NCBI GenBank assembly: GCA_026413225.1
Contig: CM048553.1
Location: 142,174,690-142,238,689 of the forward strand
Reading direction: 5' to 3'
DNA: 64,000 bases
From: Otis tarda
Taxonomy: Eukaryota; Chordata; Aves; Otidiformes; Otididae
Shown: positions 51,231-61,390 of the stretch, in pieces
Layout: every line of letters starts with the position of its first letter
Position numbering within the stretch: position 1 is the first letter of the stretch
The notes under the pieces: model-generated
The model's input: only the letters and a program-made list of their open reading frames with translations
What the model was told of the DNA's origin: nothing
Database searches by the model: none
Program-made: the position numbers and the translations under genes

Positions 51231-52340
51231 TGTCGTAGTTCAGCCCCGATCGGGACCACACTACGCAGTCTCTCTCTCGCTCCCCCCACCCTCCGAGAGA
51301 ATAGGAGGAGATGATATAGGAAAAATGGCTCAAGGTTTGAGATAAGGATGGGGAGAGAATCCTTAAAGTTACCATTACGGGCAAAACAGACTCCACTTGG
51401 GGAAAACTATTCATTTCTTTCTAAAATTAGCAGGAGAATGAGACAGGGAACAAGATAACCTCCCCCCACCCCTCCCTCTTCCCGGGCTTAACATTATCTA
51501 TACTACCTCCCCTCCCGAGCGGCACGGGGGGGAAAAGGAATGGGGGTCGCGGTCAGTTCATCACGCGTTGTTTTACGCCGCTGTGTCATCGTTGGGGGAA
51601 GAACTCCTCGCATTCCTCCTCTGCTCCAGCGTGGGGTCCCTCCCACGGGCCACAGTCCTTCGTGAAACTGCTCCGGCGTGGGTCATCTCTTCCACGGGGT
51701 GCAGTCCCTCTAGAACAGCTGTCCCAGCGGGCCCTCCACGGGCCACAGCCTCCTTCAGGCATCCACCTGCTCCGGCGTGGGGTCCTCCACGGGCTGCAGG
51801 TGGATCTCTGCCCCTCTGTGGACCTCCATGGGCTGCAGGGGGACAACCCGCTCCACCATGGTCTTCACCACGAGCTGCAGAGGAATCTTGGCCAGGAGCC
51901 GCGTTACTCCTCCCCCTCCTTCTTCACTCACAACAGGCTGGCAGACGCCTCTCAGGATCCTTTTTACATCTTGTTCACTTCTCATCTCCTCTCCACTTCT
52001 TGCAGCCAGGCCGGGCCGAGTTGGGCCCAGTCGGCTGCCCGGCGGGAGGCCAGAGGGTGAGGCCTGCAAGGCCCACGAGGCTCGCGCCTCCCCCTCTCTG
52101 CCCCCCACTCAGCTGCTTCATATCTCTCCCTCCTTTTTTTTTTTTTTTGTTTTCCCCTACTTAAATATGTTATTGCAGAGGCATTATCACGGGACATTCT
52201 GCTACCAATTGGCTCGGCCTTGGCCAGCAGTGGGTCCGCCCTAGGCCTGGCCGAGTCCACTGAACAAAGGGGAGCAACTTCTAGCAGTTTCCTACAGAAG
52301 CTACCACCTTAGGCTCCCCCTCACTAACAAAACCAGAACA
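51231..52340 (-). mobile_element. Full-length solo LTR, copy 2, avian ERV, inverted
   Basis: In plus coordinates it begins TGTCGTAGTTCAGC (51231) and ends AACAAAACCAGAACA (52340), the reverse complement of the terminal sequences of copy 1. It is 1110 bp long and flanked by the perfect 5-bp duplication GAGTC. By eye it is about 95% or more like copy 1. Across the first roughly 185 bp of the LTR I count about seven differences, some of them CpG-type changes. It lacks a 25-bp segment that copy 1 carries and has one C in the A-run. CCAATTGG and the TATA-like element are conserved. No retroviral coding sequence adjoins it. It is a separate insertion of the same family, not the other end of one provirus, since its target duplication differs. 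Confidence 0.92.
52160..52212 (-). promoter_or_regulatory. TATA-like and CCAAT elements of LTR copy 2
   Basis: On the minus strand the palindrome CCAATTGG (52205-52212) precedes CATATTTAAG (52160-52169), with the same spacing as in copy 1. If active, it would drive transcription toward lower coordinates, that is, into the spacer and toward LTR copy 1. Confidence 0.5.
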
Positions 52341-52345
52341 GAGTC
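52341..52345. repeat. Target-site duplication, right side of LTR copy 2
   Basis: GAGTC immediately after the LTR matches 51226-51230 exactly. Confidence 0.85.
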
Positions 52346-52410
52346 CCATAAGAACAAACAACTGCTGCTACAGACATGTATGCCAACATGAAAGTGTAGA
52401 TGATCCTCAA

Positions 52411-52894
52411 CATAAGAAGGACATGGACCAGTTGGAGCGAGTCCAAAGGAGGCCACAAAAATTATCAGAGGGCTGAAGCACCTCTCCTGTGAGGACAGGC
52501 TGAGAGAGTTGGGGCTGTTCAGCCTGTAGAAGAGAAGGCTCCGGGGAGACCTGATAGCGGCCTTCCAGTACCTAAAGGAGGCCTACAGGAAAGATGGGGA
52601 GAAACTCTTTAGCAGGGCCTATTGTGATAGGATGAGGGGTAATGGTTTTAAAATAGAGGGAGGTAGATTCAAATTAGATATTAGGAAAAATTTTTTACAC
52701 TGATGGTGGTGAAACACTGGCATAGATTGCCCAGCGAGGTGGTGGATGCCCCATTCCTAGAAACATTCAAGGCCAGGCTGGACGAGGCTCTGAGCAACCT
52801 GATCAAGTTGGAGATGTCCCTCCTCCTTGCAGGGGGGTTGGACAAGATGACCTTTAAAGATCCCTTCCAATCCAAACTATTCTATGATTCTATA
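52411..52894 (+). mobile_element. CR1 LINE 3' fragment with ORF2 tail
   Basis: A CR1 copy of about 484 bp in plus orientation. It starts near CATAAGAAGGACATGGACCA and carries the end of ORF2: the translation shows the collinear blocks LIAAFQYLKEAYRKDGEKLF, GGRFKLDIRKNF and, in a shifted frame, HRLPSEVVDAPFLETFKARL. It closes with TCTATGATTCTATA, the CR1 terminal repeat type. Stops (for example in CAGCCTGTAGAAG) and a frameshift after the DIRKNF block break the ORF2 frame. It is 5'-truncated and inactive. It lies 70 bp beyond LTR copy 2. Confidence 0.94.
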
Positions 52895-53830
52895 ATGATG
52901 GCATATCATCATTTACGTAGAGAAGGCCATAAGCAGGCAGCCCATCACATCAAAGGTTTAATTTAGTCCAGTCGGTGAGTAGGGAACAAAACAGACAGAC
53001 CCTGAGCGGTCCAGCAGCGTTCATGCTCTGATATCTTGAGCTGCAAGCAGCATTCTGAGTGCAGGGAATTTCAGAAGGTGCTTCTGCTCTTTTTCACAGC
53101 CTAGGTCACCTCTGTATATGCCACTGCATGGTACACGTGTGTCACTATTATCACTTCAGCCAGGGTTAAAACCATGGAAAAGAGATTTTTTCCCACTACA
53201 CACTAAATTTCTGTGGTTAAAAGCTTATGAGACAATTTATAGATCTTTGGCTCCAAGTACAGCTGCAGATTTGATATACATAAACCCTTCCTAACTGCAG
53301 CACTCTGATTCCTATGAGGAATGAAGGAACAAAAAGCCCCCAGACTACAGTTTTCACAAGTCTTTATTGATTTAATAGGATAAATAAATGATTTTGGTAG
53401 ATGCCTTAGGAAGTAGAGCTGAATGATGGAGTGACACTTATGTGGGTTAATGAGAAAGTCACCCAAAGGAGAAGTGCAATAAGCTATTGAATGCATTGCC
53501 ATTCACTCCTTCCCACCATCTTTCAGTTCTGATCAAATGTCACACAGAAGAGAGCATCCCTAAAAATCATCATCTAAATCTGATTGTTCAGCCCACGCAT
53601 CAAATTGATTCTGTCGGACAGAAGAGAAAGGGACGGCTGCAGGGCAGGCTTCTCACTAGGGTGCAAGTGGGGCTCGGCTCCAGCCTGGTTTGTCTCAGTG
53701 TCACAGGACAGGCGGAGAGGCAGCACATCGCCTCTCCATGCAGAGGCTTCCCCTGTCCCTGACAGCCAGGCAAGATGCTCTGTCCTTCCCAAAGACATCT
53801 TTTACATTTTCTCACAGCTGGACAACACAC

Positions 53831-53865
53831 CAGCTTTAGAGAATGAAGCAGCTTTAGAGAATGGA
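53831..53865. repeat. 18-bp tandem duplication
   Basis: CAGCTTTAGAGAATGAAG is followed by a second copy that matches through CAGCTTTAGAGAATG. It is a small local duplication. Confidence 0.8.
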
Positions 53866-54544
53866 CTAGTTAGTACCTGTAGAGTCTTCTGCTGCTTAAA
53901 AATAACACATACCCAGGCAGACATGGACTCTGCTGTTTTGCTTCCTGGGATGTAATTTTCTCCTGCTTGCACTGTGTCTCCAGACAGGTGTAATTCTGAT
54001 CAGATTCTCCATTTTAGGTATTCGCAAGCTCCTTCTCTAATTTCTTTTCTTAAGCTTAAGTGAGGAACTGTGATCTGAGTCTTTTCCCATGTTTTGTCTA
54101 TTATTAATATTTTTCTCTCAAACTCTGTGCCCTATGAACACACATACATGCTTTGCAGAAGCCCGGTAACAGGACATCTTTATTCTTTGCCATGGGGGCA
54201 CGCTAACAAACAGCAATAGGAAGCTTTCCCTTGCATTTCCTCTTTTGTACTAAAATCCTTCAAAAAACATCCAGAAATAATATTTTCCCTTTCTTCTTTA
54301 GTGTTCAACAGTGTCAAAACAACCACTATATACGTGGGGCAGTGGAGGTCTCTGATGGCAGAAGAAAAAGGTAGAAAATAGACTTTTGGGCCCTCTAAAT
54401 TGAAAATCTCAAACTCCAGCAGTGCTGAAGGTTAAACTGCTTTCAGAGTCACTTGGCAGCTACTGCTTAAATACTGCTTAAAATACTCCGTATGGGAAGA
54501 TGTTAATGAACTTTTCAAAGAAAGTTGCAGGTGCTGCTTTGTCA

Positions 54545-54760
54545 TTGTCAGCTAAGGATGGCTCCCTGCCTGGCTGTGGGCACCCGCAGAGACTGCAGGC
54601 AAGGAGGGAAGCTGCCTGCGAGCGCACGGGAGTGCCAGAGCGAAGGCGAGGAGCCAGGCGGCTGCGGTTCCCTGCAGTCAGAGCACATCTCGCCCCGTTC
54701 CTCCATCTTGCTGTGCAACGCTGGGAGGCACCGGGGCAGAGATCAAACCGGTGAATGCTT
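54545..54760. other. Local CpG-rich patch
   Basis: Around a dozen CpG dinucleotides fall within about 215 bp (for example GCGAGCGCACGGG, GCGAAGGCGAGG, GGCGGCTGCGG, CTCGCCCCG), clearly denser than the flanking sequence. It is short for a CpG island. It could be a minor promoter or a GC-biased spot. An ATG frame of about 84 codons crosses it but has the Arg- and Ala-rich look of translated GC-rich DNA. Confidence 0.4.
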
Positions 54761-57700
54761 TTCAATCCACTGGTCTTGTGATGGGGGAAAAGCAGGAGGG
54801 AATGGGAGGTAGGAAAAAGATGGGAAAGATGAGAGGGGCAAAGCAGGAGGCACTGATGCTTGATGTCTCCCTTCTCCAGGTAAGTTCTTTACAAACAGGA
54901 GTGGGGAAACAGAAGTACAATGGGAGCAAACACCTTAGAGACCTCAGTGCTGGGTGAAGTTCAGTTGCCGAGAAAAAAGGGAAATATGAAAAACTAGGTG
55001 GGTGGGAAGGTGTAGCTGTGGAGCAGAAGAAGAGGAGATGTTTGGTGTGAAGACAGGGTTTTGTGGCACTGAGCACTCACTGCCTGTCCCACAGCTGCCT
55101 GGGCTCCTGCTTCTCTTACACCCACGGACGTACATGTGCACAGTGCCAGACTGGTAGCTGCAAGAGACAGACTTTGTTGGTTTATTTAGTAGTTAGCATG
55201 GAGGGTGTGATCCCTTTTCTTTAAAAAATATATTCCTTCAGCACAGGGAAACAAAGAATTTGTCAGAGCTCTGGGTCAGCAATGAGTAGCTGCACTTTGC
55301 TGTTAGCTCTGCTTTCTCATTCCTGCCTACAGCTGTTAATACTGCACTGCTTTTACATTATTCACACATTGGCAGGTGCAGGGGCTGAACATGCAAATAT
55401 AGAAGCTAGGAAAGAAAAATTATTTTTCAAGAGGGTTTCAAAAAGATTTTTATTTATCATTTTTGTTCGGAAAGAAAGAATCAGGCTTTAGAAAACAATA
55501 CAGTTTATAGACTTGCACACAGATATTTAGAAAATTTGAAACATAACTTATTTTAGAATCCAGACAATATCCACTCCAGGAAAAAACAGCTGGATATGAA
55601 AGTTATGTGTGACTGGATACAATCACTACCTATGGGCAGCCATTTATATTTTTAGTAGTAACTAGTGAAAGCCTACCCTTGATGCTATCATGCAGAACAG
55701 GCGTCTTACCTAGCCTCAGAGGCACAAGGACCGCAGCTGTCAGGATGCTGCCAAGGCAATTTGCTTGACGCAGAGTGAATGTTACACGCCTGCGTGCACA
55801 AGCACACATGCACCCGGAGCAGCTTGTTGGGAACCCAGGCTTAGCTGCAATTAGGAACAGGAGCAAGTTTGCCCAAAATATGTATTTCTTTTTATAAAAG
55901 GCTTTCAGTGTCTCCACTGCTTTTTTTTTATCATACCATCACACAGATCCTGCTACTGGTCCATCTCGTCCATTAGCCTTTAAGAGGTGAGCACCAGACA
56001 CGATTTATCCGTCGGGTGGTTAGGGATGCCCTGCCAAAAGGGGCACTTCCAGTGCTGCAGGAGCCAGTATGAGGACAAGGCATGCAAGAGCTTAGAATGA
56101 ATTACAGGCAGGCGCATTCATGCACACATGGGCCAGAACAGGGCAGCATTTGCTCTGATTTCATAACAGCTATTCAAGAAAATAACCCAAGCTTCATTTA
56201 GGAAGAAAACAGGAGAGCAAAGGGACACACTAGGACTTTGCTGTCCCTTGCAAAGACCCGAAAATTTTATGTAAGTTTTTTTTTAGGACTATCAGAACTG
56301 AAAGCAGTATTCTGGATTAACATCTCCCATGAATTTATGGATTAATATGATGATCTGGAGGCTTTTTGTCACTCTTTAGCCCAGCATTTTGCTTACTTTA
56401 AATCCTTTGTTTCTCATTAACAACTAGATCAGATCCAGTCCTATCAGTGGGAGTATTTCTAAAGTATAGAAGTGACTTGATAATTCCTCCTGATGTGCAG
56501 TCCACCTCGTGGTTAGTGACCTTCAGAACAGTGGTGCTTCACATACCCAAAGGCTAAGCTGGCGCACCATTGCCTGCACCTTCATGATTGTTATTGTTGA
56601 GATGGAGTGGAGCTAAGAAGCCACATTAATCCTTTTGGGATAGTTAGACTGTCAGACCTTCCTTCCTCCCAGGAGAAGCACTGCACGCCTACATCTATTG
56701 GACCTACCCACTGCTTTCGGCAGAAGAGCATGGTCAGCCATGCCCGTCCAAAACCTGAATACAAAAATGGTAAACTCAGCAGCACTAATGATTGATAGCC
56801 AGTTCCTGCTACTTTCAAAATACAAGACAAGTCACATATGGCATGCAGCCTCTGTCACTGCCTCTGCAGCTGCCTCTGATTAAGAAATGATGTGAGTAAA
56901 CACACTCCATGTAAGAACTTTATTATCCCATGCTCTTTTTTCATGCTGTTAAAATACTACAGTGATGGGCATCTCAGAAATAAAGTAAAAACTATTATTT
57001 CAGAATAAGAAATTATAGAAAAACTCTTAAACAAACTGCTGAATGTACAGCATGGCACCTAATTTCTACTGAGACCAATAGTTGGGTTTGGCACCACCGT
57101 TCATGTGCACACTGGAGGGAGAAGTTTCATTTTGAAAGACTTGGTAAATTCATCAGGCTAAGAGCACTGAGATGAAATTGCCTTCAGAGTTACAATTTTC
57201 TTAAAACCTACATGTACATGAAAAGTGCTTTATAACCATTCAGAAAATATTTTTTTTCTTTTATTCTGATAGAATGTTGCTATAAACTGAAAATCAAAAT
57301 AACCTTCAAATATTTTTTTTTTTGTTTGTCAGATTTTAGAATATAAAATACGACATTCATATGACAATCTTTGCAGATCTGGGCAAGTTTACATTAAACC
57401 ATCAAAATTAATAAATACTTATCTTTAGCAACATTGTTGCCTAACTGATGTTTTGATGGCACTTGCAGATAATTTTTGTGCTATAAAATACCTGTTAATT
57501 ACTGAGGACCTAATCCTGCCCCCGAATATTCAGTGAGATTTGGAGATCAGCAAAAGGAAGATTCGGTGTTGCATTTGCATATGTCAGAAACTAACCCCAC
57601 GTGTCTGGGCATTGAGCAACCTGTGCAACTCACTCTCTGCAACTACTGCTGGGAGAGGGGATTTGACAGAGATATAAGCCTTGTAGAAACCCAAAAGTGC

Positions 57701-59639
57701 TTCAGTTTCCTTGAGAAACTGTACTTGGAAGATCTAAGCTGTCAAGGTAAAACCTGAAACTTTTCCTACATTTAAATTGGGGCAGACAGGACTTACAGCA
57801 TCAGGAATATTGAAATGTCAGGATTCGAGCACAAATGAACAAGCTCCAGGGTGTTTTTCTTAGGAAACCACTGGAAGAAATTATTGCAGTTTTATGAATT
57901 TTTCAAATAAAACTGTAAACATTTCCTGTGTTATTGAGTAATCTTGGTAAAGTGATTAATGCTTTGAAATCTTATTAAAATGATGGCAGTTTAGACTTCT
58001 TAGCATGACTCAGGATCACTTCGTACTTTAGCCTGGAAACACAAAGCAGTTTTCATAAAAAAAAAAGCTGAAGCAATACCAAAGATGGTTCCTAGATTGA
58101 GTATAACAAGAGTTCAGTCAAAGATTTAATGAAAAGAAGTAGGAACAGGTAAAATCTCATATTCAAATCTACCATTATTTTTCCAGAACAAACAGATCTA
58201 AATACTCAGTTATCAAGTAGCAGATAGCTATAATCATAAAAAAAAAAAAATCTAAAAACCACCTGCCTCTGTCAAGATGTTAAAAAAATCAGATGCACAC
58301 ATCCAGTTAGTCACACACTGCTAGGGAGTGGGTTGAAACATTAATGAAGATAACAACCCCTGGCTTTGATTTAGGTGATCATTTCAAGTTTAAACCCAGC
58401 CTATCCACAGGGTTTAGTAAGCACTGCTACCAGTGAAAAATACCAGTTTTCCTGTCTTCACCATTACCAGTCACCTTCACTGTGGTGCAGAAATAAGAAT
58501 CCTCATTCCAGGGGCAGGCCAAATTCCTGAGCAGATTGAAATCTTCCAGTAGATCCTGCTTCTAGATTTGTCCAGAAGCCAATGAACACTTTTCCGGTGA
58601 GATATGCAGTTTTCTATCAGCACTTCAATTCTACCAAAATTCCCACGGAGGCTTCACGTCCCCATATTTCTACTCCATCTCAAACAACAGCCAGAAGGGA
58701 AAACACCACAAGGCACTTGCACAAGCTTATATGGAACAGCATTTCATCTTTAGCAGTCAGGATAAGGCAGAAGGAAGAGTTGCAAAGGGTAGAGGTCAAG
58801 ACAGGTAGGGAAACAGCCAAGAAAACCAGTGTTAGCCAGGAACAGGAGGAAGAAGCTACCCTGCACAGCAGGCAGATCAGTTTCCAGGTGTCTTCCTCAG
58901 GGGAACACACATCTCCAAGGCAAACTTCATGAGTCCCTAACTATGCTGCTGAATATTTCTGCACATCTCCCGTAGAAATATCTTGCTGCTTGACTTCCCA
59001 CTCCAAATGTATCTAACATGCTCTCCAAACTGGACCTTAGTGGCTTTTTTTTTTTGTATAAACAGCATCAGAAATGTGCTTTCATGTTTCTGTTTGTCTG
59101 AAGTAAGACTCCAAAGCAGCCTATTCTCTCCTGCAAGCAGGACCCCTCCAAGTCGTCCTCCACCATCCTTCCCCCACTGCATCCTCCCTTCACCTCCCCG
59201 CAGTCTCTTCTCTCCCCTCAGTCTGTCTCTTGGCAATAAATCATTCACTGTGTCAACCTGTGAAACCACCAAGTAAAGGGTGAGCAGAGCTGGTGGTACT
59301 GACACACTGGAAACTGCAAACGAGTGCCATCACCTTCTGTGGACAGGAGGGAGATGCTGGAAGAAGTGATGCTGCCTGTGCTGGTGGGGGGCACAGGACA
59401 CTTTGCTCCCCCCAGTTCTGACTTTCTGATGTGGTGCCCTGAGCAGCCCCTGCAGTAGAGGAAATGACTGACCATCCACAAGCTACCATGCTTCACACAG
59501 ACAGAGCTTTTACTGGAGTAGAAGGTTTCTATAAAACCAGCGGTCAACAGCCGGTCCTGTAAAAAGCACCAGAGGAGATGCACACAGGAACTGGCATGCA
59601 AGTGTGACAGGGGCAGCTGGCAACAGATTACTCAGTGTG

Positions 59640-59900
59640 TGAAAAACAGAACAACAGCAACCAGAAAAAAAAGCAAAAAACAAGCAGATGAAGGAAAGAG
59701 GACAACACTGAGAAATTGCATTAGATGAAAGACACCAAAGCAAGTAAAATGAATGTTTACTAGAGAAAGGTAAAGAAAAAAAAAAGAGGGGAGAATACAC
59801 AACTGGAAGAGGAGGTTGGCAGCACAAATTGTCAGGGACAAACAAAAAAGAGTGGAAAGATCCAAGAAAGGGATAGATAGGGAGCGAGGAAGAATGTAGA
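59640..59900. repeat. Purine-rich tract
   Basis: The plus strand is dominated by A and G over about 260 bp (AGAAAAAAAAGCAAAAAACAAG, GAAAAAAAAAAGAGGGGAGA-like runs). Purine-rich DNA lacks many stop trinucleotides on the complementary strand, which explains a 199-codon minus-strand frame across 59510-60109 with a peptide rich in Phe, Leu, Ser and Cys. I regard that frame as non-genic. Confidence 0.55.
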
Positions 59901-60984
59901 ATAAAGTCATGAGTGGGTGAGTGTGCGGTGCAAAGAGAAAATAGCCTGAATGCAGTAACCAAGGGACCAAACAATGCGAGAACTGGTGCTCCAGCTGGGA
60001 TAATCTCAGCTCTCCTGGAGACCAGATAAGGGAGGGTTGGGAGAAAATATGTGTAAGAGAGACAAGTCGGTCTCATTCTATCTGATGGCACTGTAGCCTT
60101 GAGAAGCAAAAATTGTGTGGAGTGTAGGAGAGGAAGAACTTATATTTACAAAATCATGACACGCTGTGAGCCAGGCAGCACAATAAGCAGCTTGTCTGAG
60201 TAGACATCAGCCTGTTTAACATCTGCGCTGCTCTGGTACTTTAGATCTCAATGAAAATGGGGACTGAGTCCACACTGGCCAGTGCAAAACACTCTGATGT
60301 CATTAACTGCTGTTTTTTCAGCTACCCACCAGCATCGACCCTCCAGCAAGCATCATCTTTTGGTCTTGCTTGATCTTCACAACTCTCCCTTTGGATCAGG
60401 GCGCAGCGGGCCACTATACAGGGGCAGAGCCCAATAATGCTGACAGGAGTTCTGACATTTGCAGTGGTGTCAGTGGGAAATGACTCTGGATATTGCTTTG
60501 TGACAGATCTCTGCTGTACCAGTTATTGGCCTAGGAAGGCTGCCTCTCGCTGCTGATCCCCACAGAAGAGATATGCTGGAACTGCCCTGCGTTAGGAGCT
60601 CTATTTTCAGAGCTCTGGGTCTTCCAGACAGATGAGACAGGCCTGCACATCTTGTTTGCTTATCAAGTGTGTTATCCAAGGCTTGCTCATCAGGGTGCGG
60701 ATTTCAGATAATTTTTTTGCAAGATCCGATGGCTCCAAGATACTTATGTGAAGTTCTGCTTGTGTCAGCTGTATTATGTCTTTTTTTTCTTCTTTTCCTT
60801 ATCCAGTACCCGAGATGGATGTATATGCCTCAAAGCAGTGAGTAGGGCTGGATTTTCCCACTTCACTGCTGTTACTTGTTGTTACTTGCACAACAGGGTC
60901 CAAAGTGAACAGATAGCTCTACCAGACATAGCCTAAATCAAGCTTTCCTCAATCTACAGCAGCTCAGATAGAAAGCTGCTGATG

Positions 60985-61390
60985 ATCAGTCCAATAACTC
61001 ATATCCAAGAAGAGTTCCAATGGGAAGACGTGCAAGAAAAGGGCTACCAGAATTGTCAAGGGAGATTAAGAAAGGTGTCCTTGCTCGGCCTAACTGAGCA
61101 AAAGCTGGGAGGTGATAGGACAGCTTTTTATAAATATGTCTGGAGGAAGGGGAATACCAGGGAGTGAAAAGAGCTATTCAAACTAGAAGGCAGCTTTGGC
61201 ACAACAGAAAATGTTTATAAATTGGCCACAAATAGATGTAGGATGGAAACTGGGTTTTTAACCACTGAAGAGATGAGGATCTGGGACCAGCAAGACTGTG
61301 AGCAGTGGACTGAGACAAAGCACCTAATCTCACAGCCTGCAAGACTGAGGATGTCCCTTCTGTCCTTAATTCATCTCAACAATTTAAATT
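60985..61390 (+). mobile_element. Ancient CR1/L3-like LINE remnant
   Basis: The plus strand contains, in order, AGAAGAGTTCCAATGGGAAG, CAGAATTGTCAAGG, GGTGATAGGACAGCTTTTTA, TAAATATGTCTGGAGG, ATTGGCCACAAATAGATGTA, GGATGGAAACTGGGTTTTTA and ACCACTGAAGAGATGAGG. This is the order of the ORF2 C-terminal coding region of old reptilian and avian CR1 families (protein blocks like RGDMIxLYKYL, GYKLAMNRFRLEI, RRFLTT). Many stops and small indels break it. It is far more decayed than the other CR1 copies, indicating an old insertion. The 5' and 3' limits are approximate. Confidence 0.7.

Larger units (their letters stand above)
52895..60984. other. Unique non-coding sequence
   Basis: No supported gene. 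It contains an 18-bp tandem duplication at 53831-53865, a CpG-rich patch at about 54545-54760, several A and T runs, a pyrimidine-rich patch near 59.13-59.23 kb and a purine-rich tract near 59.64-59.90 kb. A coding-like segment near 57533-57748 is noted under findings. Confidence 0.55.

Noticed and set aside
51568..52164. 198-codon proline- and alanine-rich protein gene
   Set aside because: It lies entirely inside LTR copy 2 in antisense and is a translation of the GC-rich LTR repeats.
46685..52340. One complete provirus bounded by two LTRs
   Set aside because: The LTRs are in opposite orientation, the target duplications differ (ATCTC and GAGTC), and the 3.4 kb between them holds no retroviral gene remains.
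54500..54754. 84-codon arginine-rich frame in the CpG-rich patch
   Set aside because: An Arg- and Ala-rich composition is the usual result of translating CpG-rich DNA, and overlapping frames are equally open.
59510..60109. 199-codon minus-strand open frame
   Set aside because: It lies across a purine-rich tract, so the opposite strand is short of stop codons. The peptide is low-complexity (Phe, Leu, Ser, Cys), without a recognisable domain. A frame of this length is not surprising once per 64 kb in six frames.
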